Made by a program: the position numbers and the translations under genes. The notes below the pieces were generated by a model, which worked only from the letters and a program-made list of their open reading frames with translations, searched no databases and was not told the DNA's origin. A DNA stretch of 64,000 bases from Wuchereria bancrofti. Its lineage: Eukaryota > Nematoda > Chromadorea > Rhabditida > Onchocercidae. The stretch spans positions 5,952,495 through 6,016,494 of the forward strand of contig SSBO01000003.1 in the NCBI GenBank assembly GCA_005281725.1, read 5' to 3'. Positions 27,079 to 39,900 of the stretch are shown here, in pieces (the first letter of the stretch is position 1; each line of letters begins with the position of its first letter).

Positions 27079-28718
27079 TTCTAAATCATACAAATTAGCA
27101 GTCCGTGCTGCTATTACTGCTACATTTTCTTCGATTCCATTGAGCAATCTTTAAATGTGACAGTGATAATAAAACTGTTATGATGGGAAAATCACAAACG
27201 ATCAATTTGAGAAACATGTCACACTGATTCAGCTATGATAAACCAATCACTTTAATAGCTTCCGAAGGTTTATGGCAGATCTTGAGAACAATAATCCCTT
27301 GAGGGAGAATTGAATTTGTAATGAACAACACCAGTACCGGTGGTACCTAATAAATGAACAACAGCAGTGACAAAACCTTCACCAAAATTGTGCTAATCAT
27401 TCAATACCGGTAGGGAAAGTAGTCTGAAACTTCCAAAACGTCGTACCACAAATAAAATTACTAACCATTACTTTTAAGCAGTTTAGTACTTCGCAAGCTA
27501 TCGCAAGTTATGTCTTTCTTAAGGAGGCTTCTGCTTTTCAATTAAGTGTAAGAGAATGCCAGTCAATTCAACTGGCATGGAATTCTTGAACTAAAAGACG
27601 TTGAATATAAAGTCAAAACATCCTTGCAAAACTTTTATTCAAGAACTTAACAAAAAAAGAAAAAAAAAACGATAAAATGAGATTGATTAAACAAGAAATA
27701 CAAATAAAATGAATCAATACATGAAAAACGTTGGGCACAGAGATCAATGATTTGAAACTTGTTTTTAATTTCAGGAATCCGCACAAACGATACCATAGCT
27801 AATTTGCGTGGTCAGTGAACTCATAACATCTAAGATCAAATTAAAGAATTTAAATTGAATTCTTTAAATCTTCTTCCATTTCAACGCAATTTTTTTGAAC
27901 AAAAACTGAGTTTTAAACGCGTCATCACTGGTAACATCAGTATGGAATCTAAAATGGAGCACCACTGCTGCGATCAATAGTACAGCCGAACAGAAGGCTG
28001 AATAGAAATAAGACTGAAAACGATACTTGAAGTGAAAACGAAATAAGGGTAAGACTGATAACGGACGGATCAAACAAAAGAAACAAAATAAATAATTTCC
28101 AGTACACATAATTTTTGCAAGAATTCATAACGGAATTTTGAAAAGGCTCTAACAAGTTTCGGGAATGTGAGCAGTTCACAACAAATTTAGCAATTAAAAA
28201 AGAGGCTTTTCAAAGATCTTTGAAGTAACTTGACATATTGTGGAGATCATCAATATACTCTGCAAACTCCTGGATGAGCACTCAGGGAGAAGGGAATAAG
28301 TAAATAAAGTTAAATTCTCTGGAATACGTTACGAGCTGCATGGTGACAAAGTTAATACTATAGTATGCGATCAGATTTTTAAAAATTAATAAATTTCAGC
28401 GATATTATCGGGATACAGGCAATGTAGTGGAAAGAGAAAAGAAACAAAGCGTAGACAATGCCACGTTAGAAGCTATAAAATAATCCGCTCATTCTAGTAG
28501 TACATTTAGTAATATTTTCAAATACTTTACCGTTTTGCCAAAAGTTAAAGAGTAAATAAATTCAAGTTTCTTTACTCGTCTATAATTTATACTTGTTTAT
28601 TTGTAAATTAGAGTTGAACAAACATTACTTATTCATTAGTTCCTACTACAGCAAACTATTGCTAAAAACAAAAATTGAATTTACACACACGAAAAGAAAG
28701 TGTAGATACATTGTCAAT
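27079..28718. other. Intergenic gap between hgap-2 and the upstream minus-strand gene
   Basis: 1.6 kb with no convincing exon. Hydrophobic minus-strand frames at 27864-28179 look like chance AT-rich translation. The hgap-2 promoter or trans-splice acceptor should lie just above 27078, but no motif is decisive. Confidence 0.5.
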
Positions 28719-31700
28719 CTATCCACCGAACGACATTTTATCTTTACAGGGTGCATGAACAATCTGCAAATAATGCAGGCGCTCAGAATCGCGTAATTCT
28801 CGTTTCCGCTCTTCCTCAAACAACATCAAACAAATTTTCACTGTTTCGTCGATTTCAGGTTCTGCAATAACGGTATTTATTAAATGATTGTTCTATTATT
28901 GGATCAAAAAATGAAAATGGAGCAACTTAAACAAAAAAACTTTCAAGCTTATAAAAACATGCGTTGAAGTGATTTCAGTCTATAAAGCACAAAGATTTCA
29001 TGGTCAAACTTCTACCAGAATAACACTAATATTTTCATAAAAATGGCTGAAACCATAAATTTATACCGTCGAATCTGCAGTTTTCCATGAGATGACGTGC
29101 ATGTAAAAGTGCTAATTCTCTGTCAAACAAAGAGGTGCCAGTGCCAGGTACGAAAGATAAAACCTAAAGCAAACTAATAGTGATAAGATATTGTTCTAAA
29201 TTTACGAATTTTAGTCTCTTGGATTCAGAAGCAGTCGAGAACTAACCAGAGCTTTTAATATATAAGCATCTTTAAACGTTCTTATCTAAGTGGGCCTCTT
29301 CACAAAAAATATTTTATTAGATTAAATTCCTATAGAACTGTAGGATATAAACAAATTTCAGTGAAAAAATGTCACATGAATTCAATCTATGTAGGAATTA
29401 ATTTAACTTACGTCATTACAGTAATCCAACGCATGGATAAAATTAGACGGTTCTCGCTTGGTGTGAACTACGTAATACAAAAGCAGAACAGAGTAACACA
29501 TCAGCGTGATACCGACTAAATGACGTCTCAATCCATCAATCACATTCACAGTATGTCGTTTTACATGATTTGTTTTCAGATTTTCAGAACCAGAATCCTG
29601 AAATTAATTTTCCTGAAATAATAATCTTAAACAGTCGAAAAAGCTCTTCTAATCAAAAAAGGGAAATGAACTTATGAATAATTGAATCAAGAAGTGCAGT
29701 TTTGATATTTAAGAATGGTTTGCATGTCGTAGCAGCTAAACAGAGAGTTAAAGCATGTATTCCAAAAGCAAGCAGATCAATAACGAAAATACTAGCCGTC
29801 AATGAAAAGGACCAAAAAACATCTGGAGCCATCAGTAATAAAAGAAATACTGAAGTCTTTCTTTTGCATGAATCACAAAGAGTTAAAAGAATATTTACAT
29901 AAAAACAATCGTGAATAAGCATGAAAAAAAAAATTACCGACAAGTCGCCATCATCATCAGATATATGTTCACAATTACAAGCACCACACCGTACTAGTTC
30001 CCAGGATGTTTTTCCCTTAGCTCTTGCATGCTCCGCACGTGCCAATTCTGAAAATGCTTCCCAAAAACTTAAAATTTCGTTTGAAATGATTCACACGGAT
30101 GACTGGTTACAACAAATATTTTTAAAATAAAAATGAACTTTTCTTCCAAAAAACTTTTTGGAATTTTTTTTTAATAACTTTGTCAATTTTTAATAACTCT
30201 GTGTGTAAAAATAAAACCATCATGACCATCAAAATTATCTAGTCTTTGGTGCAATATGTTTCTGGGTTTTAAAAGATGCGAACACAACGACAGTCTCCAG
30301 AAAGCTACTCAAACTAATTCTAGATAAGAATATTCATATCATGAAACTACTACCTGCTTGTTATGCATCAATGAATTTGTACTCTGTGACATGAAGATTT
30401 GATAGCTGTATTTTGATTATAACAGGACATACTTTAAAAAATGATTTGTAATAATAATTTATAATTAATGTATTTCTAAAGTATAAGATTCTGAGTATAG
30501 CATTTTAACAAAGAAGAAATGGAATAAGGAGTACCTTCAAAAAGATCACTTGGAAACAATTCAATAACACGTACAGCGAGTACACCACGTCGAAGTGCAT
30601 GGACAGCTAATCGAAAGGTATGTCTGTCTAGCGCCAGTCTGTAAAAAAAGAATATGAAAGAGAGATATTTAATTACATCATTTAATTACAGTATTACAGT
30701 ATTAAATACAGTACTACAGCATTATTATTTAATCTTTGCCAATTAATTTGGCAAACCATTTCACCTGCTAAAAAATGCAATTCAATATTTGGAAATGACA
30801 GAATAAAATATTTTGGATTCGTTTTAAGTAGGCATTAAGATCGAGGAAAACTTCTGGGATCGAACAGAAATGAAATTTAGTCCATTACAACAGAAATGAA
30901 ATTTAGTCCATTACAAAAAATTTAGTTCATAATTGGGATGATGATGCTTACTTCAATCAGTGCTAATAATCAGCCAAACGAGACAGGTCAAAAAAAAAAA
31001 GGTATATATAATTATGTAATATCAGACTTGAATAATTTCAGTGATTCCTGGGATACAGCTACCTCTACTCGCGAAGAATACAGAATACAAAGTAATTGAT
31101 TAATTATATGTTCATAGCTAGAAGCATTATAAGCAAGTTCCATAACTAAATTTAAAGGACACCGAGGTTTATGTGGGTGTAAAAACATGACTCCACTAGG
31201 AACGGCACAGTAAGAACTAGAGTGATTTTATTCGTAAGTGATGAAAATCAGGAAACAACGATTGACTCACTCTGAATCTTCTCTTGGACCAGAAAATAGG
31301 CCGATCGCTTCCAGAATGCATTTATGGGCTTCCTCCAACAGATAGCAACCTTGTGACACTGTTAGATCAATATCATCTCCAGCATTAACATTGCCATTCA
31401 CGTCCATTGCTATCTGAAACTTCCCCATAAGATTACAGCAAAAATGCGCCACCAAACGGAAGAACCACCTGCAACCAACAATGCTTTGAAGCATAAATGA
31501 AGCAACTGAGCGCTTATAAGTGATTTTACCCAAATTTGAGGTAAGCAGCAAACTATATATAACTTTTAATGCAACAACGATCCTCAATCACTGGGCGCCG
31601 TCTGCTCCCCATCACTTCCTTCTGTGTAATCCACACTATATTCTCAAGTCTTGTTAAATTCCCACCTCACAGAACACCTTCATCTATGACCTTTGACATC

Positions 31701-32208
31701 CTCTCTCGACCCTTTTCAGGACATTAGCGACACACACACCGGTAGACACACACACACACATACACATATCACACATACGCACACACGCAAATATACAAAC
31801 ACACATACATACAAGTACACACACACACAACACAGACAGACACACATAAACATCATTGCTCTGTTCTCCGCATATTGCATAGCAGCGACATGCAAATTTC
31901 ATGGACAATGGCATTTTACATTTCAAGGCTTTCTCTGGATGAATGTCAAATCATTCAGTTCATAAAATCGATTAAGTTCCAAGTCTGTATTTGATTATCT
32001 TATCATGTCACAATCACGACGACAGTGATATCTCTACATGTGCTTTAAGCAATGATTAGAAAATTTTCAGAGTTACACCCGTAGTAATACTACTATGCCT
32101 TATTTATTTACAACTTTCATTCCTTCGAGATGTCGGCGATTACATTCCATTGCTTCCAGTGGAAGGGTCAACTAATGATGAATAACTGAGTTGAGTCATC
32201 TCACTCAT
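28719..32208 (-). CDS. Unrecognised protein of about 300 residues, 7 exons
   Basis: I do not recognise this family. Seven exons join in consistent phase: 32144-32208 (start MSEMTQLSYSS), about 31274-31468 (WFFRLVAHFCC, ECILEAIGLF-like helix), about 30546-30645 (HTFRLAVHALRRGVLAVRV), 29938-about 30055 (ELARAEHARAKG, then CGACNCEH and an acidic stretch), about 29413-29598 (KRHTVNVIDGLRRHLVG, then a hydrophobic segment ITLMCYSVLLLYYVV), about 29066-29164 (FVPGTG, LLHARHLMENCRFDE) and 28719-28860 (LFEEERKRELRDSERLHYL, stop TAG). Most of it looks helical; one segment could span a membrane or be a buried helix. It lies 1.6 kb upstream of hgap-2 on the same strand. The first intron carries a CA microsatellite. 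That it is a real gene is well supported by splice phases and composition; its function is unknown. Confidence 0.65.
30865..30916. repeat. Perfect 26-bp tandem duplication (intronic)
   Basis: Two adjacent identical copies, 30865-30890 and 30891-30916, beginning CAGAAATGAAATTTAG, inside an intron of the unrecognised gene. A third partial match (AAATTTAGTTCAT) follows. Confidence 0.9.
31728..31850. repeat. (CA)n-rich microsatellite in intron 1 of the unrecognised gene
   Basis: Interrupted CA/CACATA repeat of about 120 bp. It opens a Thr/His-rich frame on plus and a Cys/Val-rich frame on minus; both are artefacts of the repeat. Confidence 0.95.
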
Positions 32209-33926
32209 TGTCGGCTTTTTCCTTTTTATTCCCGCAGTTGTAGTAGTAGCAGCAGCCTTACTCGCAGACAGTAACATCTTTTAAAGTTTGCAGTCCGAAG
32301 TTAGGCATACCACAATGTATACTTTTTATCACCTCCTACTCTTTCATTTCTTACGCTGACTGCAGATGGAATTTTGTAGAAATATCTCTGATCGTGATTT
32401 CCTTCAGTGAAGAACCGAAGTATCGGAGGAAGGGGAAAGTGGCCTCTTCTCTGTTCAAGATTTAAGCAGTTTCAAATATTTGTTATTTTACTCCAAAAGT
32501 TTGAATTTGTGATTTTCTTCAGTGTTAAACCTTGCTGACTCAACTATGAGTAGTCACTTTCAGGATCGAAAACAACTTTTATTGAATTGCTGATAGAGTG
32601 GAAGCACGCCAATGACCGGTTGCTTGGTATTCAAACTGTTTTTAACCGGAGCAGCTCAGATGGTAGTTGCTCCAAATGTATGAGATTTATTCTCATTGCA
32701 TGTAGATTCAAAGTTGACTACTCTGATATTTTTTGCATAATTCCATTCTCCTTGGCAATATATTTGACTTTTCAGTTATCTAATGTTTAATATTTGGCCT
32801 TTCATCCATAAAATTGGTTTGACACGCAAACTTCGAATTTCAATTGAAAAGATAGATCACTGAATGCAGCAATTTACTTTTTCAACTGATTCAGTTTGGA
32901 ACTGTCAAACTCTGAATCTGCATCAGGTTAAATACAATAATTTTATTACTGTCTATTCGACCACACTTCTTTCATTTTTAACTGTGGACTGTATAATTTT
33001 CAAAATATCAGTTTGGTTTCATCTCTGTCTTATTTCTAATACTTAAGTGTAATTTCGAGCCTTCATCAAATGCCTGAGAATCACAAGTTTTTTTATTTAG
33101 TCAAGATAGAGCAATAATGACATGTTCAATCTAGAGACATTGTCGCATGCCGTAGTATTCTTTTGCAAAGCATGAGATGACAAAATATTCACAGCATAAA
33201 TACTTTTTATTTCCATACTGAGAAAAATGCAAAAGCATCTAATTCTATGTTGCAGAAGCTAACAAACCATAAAACCTGATTACGTTTTTGATAGTTTTTT
33301 TAGCAACAATTAAATTGCAGAATCATAATCTATTATTAGAGGATTTCGAATTTCTAAACATCGTGCCGCTAATCTTGTGATAAATAATGTTCCAATAAGC
33401 AATGAAAACAACTGTTATACATTCTCTTTTCGTATTTTTAATCTGTTATATATGAGAAATAAGTGTTGAAATTGCAGGTGGCATCAAGAAAACAAAACTA
33501 ATAAATTATTAAATAACAAGATTTTCAGTTTTATATGGAAAGTCATCTGGTCTTTCTTTTGACCTCTCTTGGAATTTGCGGAAGAAGAGAAATGAATCCT
33601 GAGGTACTGGAGGAACTTCTGAAGATTTCTTTTTAAAGAGCAAACACAACTTTATATGCTGGAGTATTTGCCGGAATATCGTTTTTGTAAATATGAAAAA
33701 AAAATGAAGGACTGCTATCACCCTATCCCTTAAATTAGACATGCATCAAAATAAGATTCCTTCAAGTTACTTCTTAACCACTAATTTTTAGAATCATTGA
33801 GGTCGGAAAGTATTTTTAGCTGAAAACTCTTATTTTATTGTAAATTAGAAAACAACTGTAAAAAAAAGCAAACAAAAAGACTTCGAGTTTGTGGTTTTTT
33901 TCCTTATTCCTTTTCGGTCTTGTCTT
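32209..33926. other. Spacer between the unrecognised gene and the swip-10-like gene
   Basis: 1.7 kb. A minus-strand frame at 33509-33742 contains a plausible coding stretch (EVPPVPQDSFLFFRKFQE then ERPDDFPYKTENLVI before a stop). Just upstream, beyond a nine-T run, a different frame reads NDIPANTPAYKVV, so a small gene with a frameshift or intron at the homopolymer is possible. The rest of the spacer shows nothing I can support. Confidence 0.4.
33509..33742 (-). CDS. Possible small gene or last exon, unidentified
   Basis: The 77-codon frame ends in a hydrophilic, Pro/Glu/Arg-rich tail unlike translated intergenic AT-rich DNA, with ATG at 33742. No domain was recognised. The T-homopolymer region near 33700 separates two reading frames that both look coding, so the model may need an intron or a sequence correction. 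It lies between two minus-strand genes. It could equally be chance. Confidence 0.25.
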   Translation of the reverse strand: MSNLRDRVIAVLHFFFIFTKTIFRQILQHIKLCLLFKKKSSEVPPVPQDSFLFFRKFQERSKERPDDFPYKTENLVI

Positions 33927-36900
33927 TTACATCTTTCCAAATTTCTTTCTCTGTGCTAACAAACGTGTACATCCAGCTCGCTGCCTAAAATTCAATTCTT
34001 TTTCCCAGTTTCAAGAAATTAACGTATGTCTATCTGTAATCGCTGCGAAATTTATTGGTAAAAGGCAGATAACTACTTTTCTTTTTCAAATCAATTTTGC
34101 TTTTAATTCTTTTGCCAATACTTATGAATTTATTAGGAGAAAAACTCGAAGTAACATTAGTTTGGAAATAATTTCTTCAACAAAAAAATTTGAATGCAAA
34201 TGATACCTATAAAGTGGTAATACTCTGAAAGGTTGACCATGACCGGGAATGATCCAATCTGCTAAACATACGATCAAATTCGAATTTTGCCTTCTGATCA
34301 ATGAATCCCAAACACTTTTGTCGAGGTCTACATTTGAATTTGTCTAAAGTTAGAAACTCATGATCGTGACACTGTACTGGATTTTGATATTGAATAACCA
34401 CTCGTATTAATGACGAGTTATTCAATATGAATACATGATTTGCACTCGTTGTTTAGTGACTGAATTACTTTCAAACTATAAAATGTTGTGATTATTGCCA
34501 CAATAGACATAACTGGAAGTTTTTAATATAGTCGGATTAATGTGTCTCTAATTTGTTAGATTAACTTTTTTTTTCTTTGCACTTTTTACAATAAATGAAA
34601 TGAAATATTTTTTTAGACGGATATTGAAAGATTTCTGTGTTTTGATTCCAGAAAATCTGCAAGTATGTCAATCATAAAATTTCAATTAATATGACTTTGT
34701 ATGCATAATAAATTATCAACAAAGCCAAGGTACAAGATTAGTTTTTAAAATTGGATAAGATTGTTTCGCAGTTTTAATGAAAATAACTACTAACCCTGTT
34801 GAAAACATAATCCTCCGTCGGTATCAAATCACCAACAACAGCCATCGTTCCATATCCCTCAACATTGTAAACCAATACACTGAGGCTCTGTTGCGTAGAA
34901 CCGGGAGTTTTCCAAACTTCTACATTTTCCGTCAGTTTACGATAAGGCCTCTAAAATCAGGAAATTAAATTCAAATTATTACGGAAGAGTCATATAACTA
35001 CTATCTTTTAATTAATTAAGGGTATACTGCTCAAATGCGAAGTATTTTTAAATCCTTTAATGTATTCAGTTTAGCTTTTGCGTGAAAAATGGAAAATATC
35101 TGAATTTTTTATTTGATAAATTTTTAGCTTTACAGCAGTTTACAATTTGATTCGATTTTTTCATACCATATCGTATTTTCCTGCATGGTCATTTAGGTTC
35201 AGTTTTCTGTTTTTCGAAATTTTGTTTTGAATTATGGAATTTGGATGAATGTTAAGAAAAAAAAAGAACAAACATCTTTAAGTTCGCTGATAGTAGCATG
35301 CTGTTCCACATATTCCATCGTATGAAAAAGTGTTGGTTTCAGCGGGAAAAGATTAAGGTTACCTGTGTGACTCGGATCTCCACTCGTTATTACAATTACA
35401 GCAATTTCATTCATGGAAATCATTTCTTTCGAAAGACCTGAAATACCTCTCAAGTAATTTTGGATAGTAAATTATTGTTCTGTCCAAACATCTGAACTGT
35501 GATTTAACAGTCTAAAATTTACTCAAATCGAGTTCATAATTAGTCCGAGCATAAACAGTGCGGCAGATAATGTCTACAATCGAAATTTTTTCACTTCAAA
35601 GTCAAAACTATTTGAAATCTTCCAATTTATTCAAAAGCTTCATTGCAAAATCGTCAGAAATTAACTGAAACCAAGGGAAGCGAAATCGTGTTTGAGTGAT
35701 TAAATCGATTATCCGCATATTTCTTCCCGAATATAAAGTTTTAATTAAAGCTGAAATCAGGAATTTTCTGCCTTACGTGGCATTTCTAGAAAAATTTTGC
35801 TGAAAAATTTATTTACTAATTGCCATTTGGTTTTCTTTTAATTTATATTTTCATTTCATTTGCTTACTAATTGGTTGTTATCGTTTTTCAAAATGTATCA
35901 CTGAAAAGTTTTGACTTGTTATTGCGGTGTTATGGATCTATCTATGAGGTGTGGGTCAGTTTAATATATTTATAATAGCACCCAGCAACAAGCAAGTTTC
36001 AAGATTATATTATCTACTTCACAGTTTCTATTAAAAAATGTTACGGCACAGTTTATTTGACTATAAATTGACTTGATTTCCGGGTTAGCAGATCTACAAA
36101 TTTAACGCAAGATTTTAAGTTTAAAAAATTTGTTTTCCATTTCCTTTCTTCATTCTTTTTATTCTCCTTCATATTCCCAATAGCTAAAATTCTATTTAGA
36201 TTTTTTCAACAACTTCAATGAATATGAGAAGCTTTGATAAATTATTTTCGCATTTCTTTTCTTAAACATCCATGGAATAAAATGCAATTATCATTCAATT
36301 TTCTGCTATACAAAATTGTTTGCCCATGAACAGCTGCTCCTTCTTCAATTGTCAAATCTTACGAATCTGAACAGTTAAAAATATAAAACAATTTTTGATC
36401 TCTGACCTTCAGTTGTTCCAAAATATCACTTATTTTTGAGGACTCGACGATTGGGATTTATCTGGTAACATTTGATTGACTATAGTGAAAATGCTTACGT
36501 TTGGATTTCAACAATAAGAGAATAAATAGTTTGAAGCTCAGAAAATTTTTGAAAAAATCTGTAAATACCTTGCAGGAGTGATTCGGTATCAGCAGCAGAT
36601 CCAGTATCCACTAGTATTCGGTAACCTTGATCATTAATAAGTGTAATTGTCCCAACAATGAGCATTTGCTTATCCGTCAATCTCTTAATATTTCCAATTT
36701 GAATTAAAGATACAGATGTTGGGCGGACGGCAGATATCGAGGAGGTGGTCAGTGACGGTAAAAATGTTGTTTGAACCGATTTCATTGAAATTATGCCAAA
36801 TTCAGATATATTGCGATGTGGAATTTCTTGCTGTTCAGTAAGACTAAAATTAACAATTTTTCAGATGAAAACAAAATTTTAATGAAGAAGCTTAACTTCA

Positions 36901-39900
36901 ATGATTAAAAATATAAATTTATGCATTATGAAAATAATATAATAAATGACCATTTTCATGACTGCATTCCTGTAGTCGAATTTTTCTTCTTGTAATCAGA
37001 ATTCAGTTAAAAATTCTTTAACTCATCTTTCAAGCAATCTTTCAATTTAGCTAATTAGTTTTATTCCTTCCTTGAATTAGCAATTAATATTATAATTTAT
37101 ACATCAAGGATTGGTACAGATGTGATGTCGTCAATTCTATAAATTTGGTTTGACAATAGAGATTTTAGAAAAGTCATCAGTGCAGAGAAATTACAAGATA
37201 AGAAATTAGGAATTGATATCATTCTACTAGTCTTCATTTTCTTTTTTTTATCAGAATCAACTTTAAAAAAGAAACTTAGCACTTCTCGAAATCTTGAAAC
37301 TTCTGAAAATGTAGAAGGTAGAGACTATTTCACACTATGATAATTCTTGAGTCTGTGTATTTTATAGAACATCCATTGAAAAGTATCGAGGCTCTGCTCA
37401 ATCTTCCTTTTCAGGGAAGTTGTCACCATTTTCCTCTGTCACACATCAACTCATTCTTGTCGATGAAAAAGAGATGAAAACAAATTGCCAATTTTCTTAA
37501 AATTTGAAGTAAATTCGCCGAAGAATCGGCCCATTTTGGACTCTTGTCTTTTCCTTGTCACAACTAACAATGTAATTTAGCCAAATGATTTCGAAGTAGT
37601 TAGATATATCTCAGAATATTAGAAATGTCTTAAGATTATAACGTTACGGTAATAGCAGTGGGAAAGTATTTCATTAAAGAATTTTTTCATAGCTAGTGAT
37701 TTTGAAATGCATTAAATATGACGTGTTGACACTGAAATATACACGTTTTTTTGGAGACTGAACTATTCAAGACCTAATTGATCAGTTACTATTTGTTTGG
37801 AATTACTAATAAAGTGAAGAAAGGATTTGTTTATTAAGCTTTTTAGAAAGTACAGATGTAAAGGAAAGTTTTGTTAATATAAGTCAAACCTGTCAATTAT
37901 TAGTAGTAAGATTTCTTGAAATCTTTGAAAAAAGATTTATCTCTATTTCTAAAAAATACAGTGAACTCACGTGATTTTGTCAGCAGTACTGATATGTCCC
38001 TCAATTGAGACCTCTTCGCTATCGGTACCTGTAGGTTCTGTTGGCGGTAATTCATGGCTCTTAGGTATCAGTGTCGTAGACGCAGTCATTGTCCTGGAAG
38101 GCACAAAGCTATGCGCAGTTCCATTCCACGAAGTTCTGTACAGTGGTCTTCTACAGCATATTACTTAAACCACGGTAGCAAAGGAAGCTTCGCTTCAATC
38201 ATATTATCTGAGTTTGGAACTATTTTGTTGATAAGTATTTAAAGATAGCAATATTGATTCGCGGTAAGATGGTAATTAATCGATCCATCTATTCAGTAGA
38301 CTGATTTAATGGAGTGAAATATTTGAAATATCCTTCATGTGAACCATTGGATATTAAATATACCAAAACAGTGGGTTGAATTATTGATGTTTGACACCTT
38401 AATAGACAAACCTGTTCCTGATGTACCAAGGTGACCGACGATTGGCAACTGTAGTTGACCAGATATGTTCACGGGTCCTGATCCCTTCCAGTCTCGATGA
38501 GTGTGTTGCTAAAAGAAGACTGGAGATTGAATCTTAAACATAAAACTTGACACGATAAACAATGTATGCAGAATTCAAGCTAGTACTCATTTCATTATTT
38601 AATAAAAAACAAGGGCAAAAAATTTTCAGATTCAAAGTGTTCTCTAAACACTGGAGAAAAAAAAGTTGTGAATTTTTGTTGTAATATTAACTTGTCGGTG
38701 GCTTCACTCTTATATTAATAATTGGTTCATTGCGCATATCTTGACAGCATATTGACCGGCCAAGTACGAGGCTAAAATCGCAAACAAAACCAGATGGGCA
38801 TTCTCCAACTGTTGTTGGTTTGCAGTAGCTATATTCTCCAGATAAAATCAGTGGATCGGCATCGAAAGGACAGACTAGAAACAAACAGTAATGAAATTAT
38901 CCACTAATTATCAAGTACCACAAATATTCATCACTCTAAACTTACTCAATGTTTGAAAATCAATTAGAGATTAAGAAGAATTAGAAACATTTCACCATAC
39001 TGCTTGAACTGCTTCTATCTCTTGATCAAATCTGCGGTATCTTCTTCATTTAACTATTCTACAGTTCAAAATGTTCCAATACTTCACTACATTTTTGATG
39101 ATTTATTCAACTTCATTTAGTTTAATTTCACGTGACTTTATGTTAATTTACTGACTCACCAGTAATGTGATCTATCTCTCATATGCTTAAGATTGATAAT
39201 TTCATTTTCATATTTAGACGATTATAAATACGAGATATATTTAAACGAATACGAGTTATTATATATTCAATCATATTAGTCTTTTCTCAGCCTACAACAG
39301 TTAACCATAATTTTAAACAGGATGCAACCCATTTTAGTGTCATTTTAATCTTTAAATTATTTCATCAAATTATTTCACATCATTCTTTACTGATTTAATA
39401 CCAAAAAGAGCAATACATTAATATATTTATCAGATATTAAAGGGATTAGCTATTAGTGAATAAGGATTCCTCGTTTTTGACAAATAATTTGTGATAATGA
39501 TTTGTTGTCCAATATCCCATTTTTGTTCTCAAGTGATTATACAACATGAAGCACCCCTTCAGTTTACAATCAACAAGAAGTATATAGCCAAACAGAGAGA
39601 GAGAGAGAGAGAGAGAGGGAAAGAGAGGGAAAAAGAGAGGATGAGCAACCTATGAGTGACACGAATCGGTTTCATTGATCTTGTAGAATATAGAATAAGA
39701 GTAGTAATAGATATAACTTGGTACTGAAATATTGAATTTGCCCTAGCAATCCAACACGATATATTGAATAAAAAGGCCTCGCATGAAAATTCGGTTCTAG
39801 TCTAATTATGATTCTGAATACTCAAACTAAAAGTACTTAACTAAGAGCTAAGAGATCGATGAAAAGAATTGAATTGTTGGTAAAACATATTTCCTGTTCA

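Noticed and set aside
31684..31965. Cys/Val-rich (minus) and Thr/His-rich (plus) frames
   Set aside because: Both are translations of the CA microsatellite in an intron.
33889..34203. 104-codon plus-strand frame with a hydrophobic start
   Set aside because: Overlaps the antisense of the swip-10-like terminal exon and intron; Phe-rich, with no domain.
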